Shown here in pieces: positions 57,009 through 64,000 of a stretch of 64,000 bases of DNA (the stretch's first letter is position 1; each line of letters opens with the position of its first letter). Both the position numbers and the translations under genes were made by a program. Below the pieces are notes generated by a model that worked only from the letters and a program-made list of their open reading frames with translations, was not told the origin of the DNA and made no database searches. This stretch comes from Diplonema japonicum (Eukaryota > Euglenozoa > Diplonemea > Diplonemida > Diplonemidae), in the NCBI GenBank assembly GCA_964019335.1, contig OZ025686.1, forward strand, positions 62,001 through 126,000. The letters are read 5' to 3'.

Positions 57009-58625
57009 TTATATGTATTTGACACGGGGGTGAGTCTTGGCGGCCGGCATCGGGCGGAGAATAGGGAGCTTGTAAGCACCATCGCACGCCATGTTGCAAG
57101 GGAGGATACATTGAAACTGTGGCAGCGAAAGGGAGAAAGGGTCTTGCAGGGCGTTGGTGATGGTGGTGAGGTTCTTCGTGGTGCTTTGCCTGATCTTATC
57201 GTGGATGTCTGCAGGGAGCGCAATGCTCACACGGTCTGCTGTCTGATCTGGTGTTACGTCTGACGGGGCATCTTGTGTATGGGCCACCTCTAACCCACGT
57301 GGCTGATTCTTTTTTATGTTCTCTATGCTTCCTTGCCGGTACACTTCTCTGATATGTTTCACAGGACTAGATATCACCCGCACTTGCACAGCTTTGTCGA
57401 TTGTCTTGGGAAGCACTGGAGTTGCCTTTTCGGTCTGTGTCCCAGCATCAAGTCTCCGAGCCAGTTTCTCTGGCGACTTCTCTGCAGAACAGAACAGCTG
57501 CGACTCGGTTGGGAACAGCTGCACTTTTTCCGCTTTCGCTCTTTCGTTGCCCCCCTTTTCCTTTTCCTTTTCCTTTTCCCTTTCTTTCTCTTTTTCCCTT
57601 TCCTTCGCTTTTTGCAGCTTCGCTGTGGGGCTCGGTATCTTTGATGCCTTTCGTCGGGGTGAGTCCTCGGAGACGCTGAGGTTCCTCTTCTTCGCTTCCT
57701 TTAGTTTTGCGTTGAGCTCCTTTATGCTGCTTTGCAACATGTTGAGGGTGGTTTTGTAGGTGCTTTCGGTCTCTTTTTGCTTTTTTTCGAAGGCGACGAG
57801 CCGTTTCTGAAGGTTCTCGAAGTCCTTGTTGGACTTCTTGGATGATGTTTTCTCCTCCACGACTTCTAGGTGGGTCTTCAGGAGGCGGTCCACGCACCCG
57901 AAGACTCGTTGTGCATCGACGAACTCACCGTATGCATCCTTCATGCTCTTCAGCTCAGTGTCCATGTCGTAGTCTTCACCGTTCACCTCATAGTCAAGGT
58001 CGCAAGCAGGCACAGGGGGTGGTTCGTCTAAGTAGTCCTGCTTCAGAAGCTCGAGGAACTGTTTGTAGGCACTACCCACTGTGGGCCCTTTCTGCTCGTC
58101 ATCGGAGGCAAAAGGGTCAAGGAAAGGCGGTCTCTGTCCTGCAAGGTCACCGACAGTCTTCTCAAGCTTCTGCGTCAGTGTGTCCACCTGTACCTCGTGC
58201 ATCTTTACGTTCATACGCGATTCATGGAGCTCCTTCTGCATCTCTGCGATGCGGTTAAGCAAGGTGGCATTGCCGTCTTGCTGCACAGCTTGCGGCGAAT
58301 TACCTGTCTCGTCATTCTCGTTCACCAACTTCAGCTTATCCGTCATGTCTTGCAGCTTGCGTTTTAACGTCTCGTTCTCCCTCTTGGTGCGGATCAGGTC
58401 GTCCACCTCCACACGCTCCTCTTCCCTTACGTTCCTGTGTATCTCATCGCGTATCCAGTGGTTTGCAGCTACCAAGATCGTGCTCTTCTTCTTCACCCGT
58501 TGTATTGTGCCATATTCCTGCACCCCCTCATCCAAACCAAGTTGCGACTTTGAAAGAGCCACCTTGTCCACAAGTGCTAGCACATCCTCCCAACCTGCAG
58601 GCAGTCGCAATGGTTTCAAAAACAA
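57009..58625 (-). CDS. coiled-coil protein, start codon not found
   Basis: 538 open codons with normal coding composition throughout, but no ATG in frame until codon 93; TAA lies just upstream. The protein is mostly coiled coil (about 75-165, 240-320), with a KEREKEKEREKEKEKEKG repeat near 345 and a DAGTQTEKATP segment. The likely explanations are an upstream exon (CTGCCTGCAG at about 58593-58602 could be an acceptor), a non-AUG start, or a start supplied by a trans-spliced leader. The neighbouring phosphatase gene ends only 42 bp upstream. Function unknown. Confidence 0.65.
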   Translation of the reverse strand: MFLKPLRLPAGWEDVLALVDKVALSKSQLGLDEGVQEYGTIQRVKKKSTILVAANHWIRDEIHRNVREEERVEVDDLIRTKRENETLKRKLQDMTDKLKLVNENDETGNSPQAVQQDGNATLLNRIAEMQKELHESRMNVKMHEVQVDTLTQKLEKTVGDLAGQRPPFLDPFASDDEQKGPTVGSAYKQFLELLKQDYLDEPPPVPACDLDYEVNGEDYDMDTELKSMKDAYGEFVDAQRVFGCVDRLLKTHLEVVEEKTSSKKSNKDFENLQKRLVAFEKKQKETESTYKTTLNMLQSSIKELNAKLKEAKKRNLSVSEDSPRRKASKIPSPTAKLQKAKEREKEKEREKEKEKEKGGNERAKAEKVQLFPTESQLFCSAEKSPEKLARRLDAGTQTEKATPVLPKTIDKAVQVRVISSPVKHIREVYRQGSIENIKKNQPRGLEVAHTQDAPSDVTPDQTADRVSIALPADIHDKIRQSTTKNLTTITNALQDPFSLSLPQFQCILPCNMACDGAYKLPILRPMPAAKTHPRVKYI

Positions 58626-58666
58626 AAGGAGATCTTAAGATAAGTAGGTTAGTCTGAAGACACTCT

Positions 58667-60998
58667 TCACTCTAGGAGGACTGCTTCTTTATGGGACACC
58701 TGCCACCCTGCTGAAGGGGACGTGTTCAAGGAAGGGTGCGGTCGTGTGCAGTGCACGAAACCGCAGTAGTCAACTGAGTAAGGACGTGCACCGCCCGAAA
58801 AGTACTGTGTGGCAAAGTCCACGATAGGGCCGTGGGTGACGAAGATGTTGATGGCCTCGCCCTGCTGTTTGATCAGATCGTTGAGCGTGCTGAACGTGCG
58901 ATTCATCCCGGTGCCTTCGTCCTCAGGGTACGAGGGCAACCGTACCTCCAGCACCTTATAGTCCTTGAACTTCTCCTTGTGGTTAAATTCGGGCGTCCAT
59001 TTCTTATCCCCCTGTGAATGATTTGTCCATCTGATGCTCATTCATACCTTGTTCAAAATAGTACCAGGCGCATGGTGCTCCCCAAGCCCGTAATGGATCA
59101 TGATCTCGGCTCCTACCAAGACGCTTGCTAGCTGCACGGCTGTCTGATGGCAACGCTCGTACGGAGATGTGATGATCTTCACCTGCCATGTTGTCATGTT
59201 GGCCCCGTCCATGCACTGTTTCAGCAGCGTGAGTATTTTGTCACCCGCGGTTCTTGCCTGTATTGTGTTTGGTTAAAGATGGTACAAAGATGTTACACAC
59301 CTGATGAGTCCCTGAATGTGTCAAAGGTGGGTCAAAAGGGCGTGGGCTGGTTGCTTTGAACGAGTCGTCGTCAGCACGCTCGCCGTGCCGTATGACGAAC
59401 ACTTGCTGCAGCCGCTGTCCTTGGCGGGGTCGTCGATTGTTACCTCGGGGACCTGGCATCGTGCTGCTGAGCGGTGGGTAGTTCATGTGACGATCGATCG
59501 CTTGTTGAAGATTTCCGTCCGACTGCCGCAGAAGACCGGCTGCCAGGTCTTGCGTTACGCTCAATGTGTCCATCAGGCACCGCACCTCGTTGCTCGGTGT
59601 GGGCATTGTCACCGAGCGCGTTTGTGCCGACCCGCTGTCCCGTCTCCCCAGGGGGCCCTTCGGAATTGCCGTCTTCGGGTTTACAGGCGATTTGTTCATC
59701 GCTGCATTGATAGCATTCTCAGCACTCCCTGTTGCCTTCAGCCTATCCTTTGCTTCCTCTGCACTGATAGCCAAGAAATCCATCAGCATGCGTACCTCCG
59801 AGTCTTCTTTCTTGGTCGCCCGTCCTTCCTTCTCCATATCAACTTTCGGCGGTTCTTTGAGTTGTGCTCGTAACTTTGCGGTGCAACCCCGCTCCGCGGT
59901 TAACTGCTGCGTTGTTTCGGCAAGCTCTTTTTCCAAATTTGCTACCCTCTTCGTCGCCGTTTTGTTTTCTTCAGCTAGTCTTGTGTTGTCTTCAATGAGT
60001 CTTGTGTTTTCCTTGGTCCCTTCCTTCGACGACTCTTTGAGCTGTGCTCGTAACTTTGCGGAGCAACCCTGCTCTGCGGTTAGCTGCTTCATTGTTTCAG
60101 CAAGCTCCTTCTCCACATTTGCTACCCTCTTCGTCGCCTTTTTGTTGTCTTCAATGAGTCTGTTTTCCTGAAGATCGACCTTCTTGATCCCTTCCTTCGA
60201 CGACTCTTTGAGCTGTGCTCGTAACTTTGCGGTGCAACCCCGCTCCGCGGTTAATTGCTGCATGGTTTCAGCTAGCTCCTTTTCCACATTTGCTACCCTC
60301 TTTGCCGTCGTTTTGTTATCTTTACCAAGTTTAGTGCTTTCTTGAGGATCGACCACAAGCGGTGTTGCTGCCCCTTTCAAGGCCTCGATCTCTTTTTCCA
60401 GTTCTTTTTTCTCTGTTTTCATCTCTCCGGCTTCCGTCTGCAGTTTTTCGTTGGCCTTCCCAAGCTGGGAGGCTTCTTTCCGAGCCTCCTCCTTCTGTTC
60501 CTTCATGGCGGCAAGCTCTGCTTCAAGGCGTTCCGTTTCGGACTGCAACCGTTTCGTGAGCGCATCGAGCTGTTCTTTGAGGGATGATGGCTCCGTGGAG
60601 GGTTGCAACGGTTCGGTAGGTAGTGGGGGTTCTTGGTCGAGGCTAGGTATAGGGGGGGAGATGGTTTTAACGTTTTTGCTGTCGTCCGGAGGTGAGGTAG
60701 GGCTGACTGCATTGAACAGAAGGGGGACCTTCGCCTTGGGAGGGGTGACGTTACAAATGCGAGTCGCCACATGATTCCCTTTGTTGGGCTCCGTCAAAGA
60801 ACACTCGAACTCCACGAAGCACCCAGTTGTCAGCACCACATTGTCGACGATGTCATGTGGGATGTCAACGGGCTTGCCCAGGTTCTCAGTCTTCACTGTG
60901 ATGGCACCATTCTCTATCTTCACGATTCCCTTCCCACTGGAACTCTTTGGGAAGCTGGGTTTCTTCTTCTGGGCAGGTTTCTTCTTCGGTCCCGGCAT
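58667..60998 (-). CDS. UBASH3-like protein: coiled-coil repeats, two UBA domains, histidine phosphatase
   Basis: Three exons (60998-59301, 59257-59048, 59011-58667) with introns of 43 nt (59258-59300) and 36 nt (59012-59047) give 750 residues. A small beta-rich N-terminal region (about 20-90, possibly cold-shock-like), then a long coiled coil with three near-identical units (KRVANVEKELAETMQQLTAE, then AKLRAQLKE). Two UBA domains follow (SEVRMLMDFLAISAEEA... and NEVRCLMDTLSVTQDLA...), then a histidine-phosphatase domain with VFVIRHGERAD, ITSPYERCHQTA and THGPIVDF. UBA plus phosphatase order is that of UBASH3/Sts proteins, which lack these coiled coils. CCTCTTCAG lies ten bases before the ATG. 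Confidence 0.88.
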
Positions 60999-61008
60999 AG
61001 TCACTTCC

Positions 61009-61017
61009 CTGAAGAGG
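61009..61017 (-). promoter_or_regulatory. acceptor-like site before the UBASH3-like gene
   Basis: CCTCTTCAG on the minus strand, ten bases before the ATG. Confidence 0.4.
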
Positions 61018-61225
61018 TGCTTATCAGAGCAAGAGAGAAAAAACAAAAGCACAGCCAACCCAAACCAAACTGAACCAAACCAATAGAGAATTATACGTGT
61101 GTAATAGAAATTGGGTGGGGGAAATAATGTTTCTTTTTTAAAAAAAGTGAATTACATAAGGAGAAATGATGATGCCGTTGAAGGGAACCCCTGACGACAA
61201 TCAACTCATCAAACAAAAAGAAGGA

Positions 61226-62611
61226 TCAATCCCAGTGCCGGACGAAGTACAACTCCTGCAAGGCCCCTCTGCACTTAGGGTCCGTGCGGTCCTTCTTGCA
61301 ACCCCGTCCATGGTAGCGAAGCTTCTCAGCATGGTGCAGGTGAAAGCCTGCCTCATAAATAGCTGCGAGTGCTTCTAACCATTGGGCAGCTCCGCCGAAA
61401 TGCATTTCCAGCATCAGCTGGCGGACCTTGAGGGAAGGGTCGAGGACTTGCTGGAGAGATTTCCATTCGTAGCCCTCGATGTCCATCTTTACAATCGTGA
61501 TTTCCGAGTGGCCCAAGTCCTGCATGATGCTCTTTAGTGTTTTAAAGCTGCCTGTCTTGCCTCCTTTCGACCACGAGTTGTCGATGGCTTGCTCACCGTC
61601 GTTGCTAGCCAACCCGTACCCGTGGTATACAACTGTGTTCTGTGTGTTCTGATACCCCATTGCTATGTAGTATCCGTTGTTGAGAGGTGTCCGCCACCAG
61701 TCACGGCCAGAGGTGGACTTCAAACCCTGAGCCTCCAGGATACCGGACATCATTCTGGAGATTTGAGGGGGCATCGGTGTTTTTTCCCGAAGGATTTTCA
61801 GAACCTTATCGCGCTCCGCGACCCACCTTCCCACGGTGGGGACCGGGTCAAAGGAATGCACCGTGCAGCTTGAATCGTGAGCAATGTGCTGTTCAAAACT
61901 GTCCTCCTCGCCGATCCCAAAGGAATACACCACGCATGTCCTTCCGGGGTTCTTCTCCCCGGTTACCTCTGGAAGCTTTGTCTTGTCTTTATTAGGAGCA
62001 CATAGGGATACCACTTCGCTGCGGCACTCCCCTGTGTAGGGTCTGTACAGCTTTGTGATGTGGTCCGATATGTCTTGAAGACACACGACCCACCCAGTGG
62101 GAGATTTTGAGTCGTGCGTGCCGCCGAATCTGTAGCGGGAAGTGCATGCTGCGGTGTTGATGGCGTCCTTCGTGGTGAGCTCTTCTGGATAGTCCCCTGG
62201 GCGGGCATCTTCTGCCCATTCGTGTAGCCTTTTGAGGTAAGCTGAGACGGCAGCTTTGGAGGGTGCTTTGTATTCCGTCTTCACATCTGCGGAGTAGTTC
62301 GCGATACGTATCGGTGCACTGTCTCCCTTGTGATGCGAGAAAAGACGTTTGTCCTTTACAAAGCTGATCGCTTCGTCTTTGTACTCATCTCTCCACGTTG
62401 TCACCTGTGGTTCGGTGGATTTCGGTGATTCTATCTTGGATTTCTTCGCCGTCTTAACTTTCCTCGTCCTCGTGCTTTTTATGAGGTCGTGTACTGTTTC
62501 GTGCTCTTCGCCACGCTCTCTTATCGCTTTCCCATACCACATGGTCAGTGCAAGGCACATTGACATGCAGACCACAAAACCTGCCTCCATAGACTTTAAC
62601 TTCACACCCAT
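61226..62611 (-). CDS. METTL24-like methyltransferase-fold membrane protein
   Basis: 461 residues from the ATG at 62611. A short cytoplasmic start and one hydrophobic helix (about 9-26) predict a type II Golgi or ER membrane protein. The lumenal domain has CVVYSFGIGEEDSFEQHI, TVHSFDPVP, VKMDIEGYEWKSL and LMLEMHF, the motifs of the METTL24/DUF-type and FkbM-like methyltransferase fold. The acceptor substrate is unknown. The C-terminal Cys pair may form a disulphide. Confidence 0.72.
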   Translation of the reverse strand: MGVKLKSMEAGFVVCMSMCLALTMWYGKAIRERGEEHETVHDLIKSTRTRKVKTAKKSKIESPKSTEPQVTTWRDEYKDEAISFVKDKRLFSHHKGDSAPIRIANYSADVKTEYKAPSKAAVSAYLKRLHEWAEDARPGDYPEELTTKDAINTAACTSRYRFGGTHDSKSPTGWVVCLQDISDHITKLYRPYTGECRSEVVSLCAPNKDKTKLPEVTGEKNPGRTCVVYSFGIGEEDSFEQHIAHDSSCTVHSFDPVPTVGRWVAERDKVLKILREKTPMPPQISRMMSGILEAQGLKSTSGRDWWRTPLNNGYYIAMGYQNTQNTVVYHGYGLASNDGEQAIDNSWSKGGKTGSFKTLKSIMQDLGHSEITIVKMDIEGYEWKSLQQVLDPSLKVRQLMLEMHFGGAAQWLEALAAIYEAGFHLHHAEKLRYHGRGCKKDRTDPKCRGALQELYFVRHWD

Positions 62612-62978
62612 TTTCCCCCCTCCCCCTTTTTTTGCGATGAACAGTAGTGAGGTGGAAGGGGGAGGGAGGACAAACAATCAAATAATAATACAACAATGGC
62701 GACATTGACATTCAAAAAATGCATATGGGGGGTTTGCATTTCTTTTTTGGGGGGGGGCTCTGTTTCAAAAAGGAAGACGTAGGTCGACGCCTGTGGAAGA
62801 AGAGGGCCTGTTCCCGTTTCAAGAAGAGCAAAAAAAAAAAAAAAAACTATTCTTTTAAGGTATGCGTTTTTGCGCTCACCGGCCGAGCTGCGCTTTAAAA
62901 AAAAAAAAACCAAGGGTAAAAAAAAAAAGAAAAGAACAACGGGGGGGAGGGGTTTAAAAGGTAAACAATTAAATAAAT
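62612..62978. other. intergenic spacer
   Basis: Contains several A, T and G runs. No coding signal. Probably 3' UTR of the last gene and 5' region of the METTL24-like gene. Confidence 0.45.
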
Positions 62979-64000
62979 CTAGACTGGTTCTTCTTGATAC
63001 ATCCCCCCCATAGGAGCCATTCCTTGGCTGAGCATAGCTGTTTTTTTGTAGTAGTGTGGCAGTGTGCGGTGCATACCCATGGCCATCTCCGGGGGGATGC
63101 CCTGTGCTATAAGCTGATTCAGAACGTCTTCAGCCTCCCAGTTGGGCTCTGGTTCAGAGTCGGGTACAGAGGTGGCGCTGATCTCCTCATGGTCGTTGAC
63201 TGGAGGCTCCTCACCTGTGTTCGGGTCCCCCAGTTCGGCTTCTCTGTCGATGAAGGTTGCCAGGATGCGCCCTCTCTCTTCAGACTCGTCTTCGCTCAGC
63301 GCCTCCACACCGCTCCTTGCATTGTACCCTTCAGGGAGTTTCCCTTCATGGAATTTTTCCACCGGCACCTGCTCTTCTTCCCTCTCTGGGGGGTACGATG
63401 TGTCCTTTGCTTTGCTGTACTGTTGACGTTGTGGCGTCCCCGCCGCCCTCTCTTCTAACCTCTTTTCTCTCTCCTCAAAACGTACTTCCCTTGCCTCCAT
63501 CCTCTCCTCTCTCTTTTCAACTGTTTCCACACGCTTCGCCACGTCTTCTGCCTTCTCCTTCATTGCCTCTTCCTTTGAGGCCACAACTGCTTCGCGTGCG
63601 GCGAGCGCTTCACTCTTCGCGTGCAGGCGCTCCTCCATCTCAATCAACATTCTGTGTTTTCGATCTAACTCGGCGGAGCGTTCATCCTGCGCCGCCTTCG
63701 CCTCCTTCAGAGCTTGGATGTCAGACCCCTTGACACCCGACACTGTGCCTTGTGTTGCGATGTCAGCCAGCGACGTCTTGAGCGCTTCAAGGGTCTGCTT
63801 CTGCTCTTTCAGCAGGGGGGCCACGTCGTGGCTGGGGGCGGGTTTTTTGAATTCGGACATGAAGGTGCGGAGGTCGGTAACGAGCTGGAGGTATTCAGAG
63901 GGGAGAGGCGGTGTGGGGTTTGGTTGATGGGTGGTGCGTGGTGTTGCAGATGCAGACACGGAAGAGAGGGCAGCAGGGGGTGCGGATGAGGGCGGAGGCG
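62979..64000 (-). CDS. coiled-coil protein, N-terminus beyond the right edge
   Basis: The frame is open to the window edge, with a Pro/Ala/Ser-rich stretch (PPPSSAPPAALSSVSASATP) before the first region of order, so the start lies outside. About 65-190 is a continuous coiled coil with EERLHAKSEALAAREAVVAS and repeated (E/K)REERMEAREV patterns. An acidic segment and a helical C-terminal UBA-like stretch (VLNQLIAQGIPPEMAMGMH) follow. Function unknown. Confidence 0.65.
   Translation of the reverse strand, partial: PPPSSAPPAALSSVSASATPRTTHQPNPTPPLPSEYLQLVTDLRTFMSEFKKPAPSHDVAPLLKEQKQTLEALKTSLADIATQGTVSGVKGSDIQALKEAKAAQDERSAELDRKHRMLIEMEERLHAKSEALAAREAVVASKEEAMKEKAEDVAKRVETVEKREERMEAREVRFEEREKRLEERAAGTPQRQQYSKAKDTSYPPEREEEQVPVEKFHEGKLPEGYNARSGVEALSEDESEERGRILATFIDREAELGDPNTGEEPPVNDHEEISATSVPDSEPEPNWEAEDVLNQLIAQGIPPEMAMGMHRTLPHYYKKTAMLSQGMAPMGGMYQEEPV

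Noticed and set aside
57009-60998. UBASH3-like gene and the ATG-less coiled-coil gene as one spliced gene
   Set aside because: Candidate donors near the phosphatase stop and acceptors at TCTTCAG or CTGCAG do not restore frame.
1-64000. tRNA, rRNA, snRNA or CRISPR arrays
   Set aside because: No T-arm GTTCRANNC context with a cloverleaf, no U6 or 5S-like block, and no regular spacer-repeat arrays were found by eye. A covariance search would be needed to exclude divergent RNAs.
1-64000. Ciliate-type genetic code
   Set aside because: TAA, TAG and TGA all end clear genes (for example TAG for Pcc1 and TGA for the Tim gene), and none occurs inside conserved motifs.

Overview
The window is nuclear DNA of a eukaryote, most likely a free-living or parasitic protist. 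It holds spliceosomal introns, axonemal and ciliary proteins (a SAXO-like protein, a tubulin-tyrosine-ligase-like enzyme, a BART-domain protein), a front-end desaturase, a ceramide synthase, a CLK kinase, KEOPS Pcc1 and a small mitochondrial Tim chaperone. Stop codons are used in the standard way, so a ciliate with a reassigned code is unlikely. I cannot fix the lineage. One-way gene order, very short introns and CAG acceptor-like sites just before many start codons recall groups with spliced-leader trans-splicing (dinoflagellates, perkinsids, euglenozoans), but that is inference.

Every gene I can support, about 36, lies on the minus strand, so transcription runs from high to low coordinates. 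Twenty introns could be placed by keeping reading frame and domain continuity. They are 32-98 nt long, 17 of them 32-47 nt. Nearly all begin GTATG or GTGTG and end CAG. Several small genes and gene ends appear only once these introns are removed (Tim10-like protein, Pcc1, the SAXO protein, the CLK kinase, the UBASH3-like phosphatase).

Layout. 1-13.5 kb: partial coiled-coil gene, unknown-domain/WW/SAXO-like protein, proline-rich coiled-coil protein, serine hydroxymethyltransferase, a 705-bp inverted-repeat element, WW protein, PH/zinc-finger protein, 2-oxoglutarate oxygenase, unknown protein. 13.5-16.5 kb: homopolymer-rich DNA with two uncertain small genes. 16.5-25 kb: front-end desaturase, ABC half-transporter, a 5'-truncated and internally deleted LINE, ceramide synthase. 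25-32 kb: tandem pair of membrane-protein paralogues, Tudor-like protein, GRAM-like protein, double-C2/WW protein, coiled-coil protein. 33-45 kb: TTLL, cyclic-nucleotide-gated channel, BART protein, a large RPAP1-like protein, Tim, CoA-binding protein, mitochondrial protein, discoidin-domain membrane protein, Pcc1 and a small unknown. 45-49 kb: AT-rich desert with a 310-bp inverted-repeat element. 49-54 kb: two proteins sharing a short DELL/poly-His module. 55-64 kb: CLK kinase, coiled-coil protein without a visible ATG, UBA-UBA-histidine phosphatase with coiled-coil repeats, METTL24-like protein, and a coiled-coil gene running off the end.

There is no operon-like pathway. The only thematic neighbours are the desaturase and ceramide synthase (possible sphingolipid modification) and the loose grouping of cilium-related genes.
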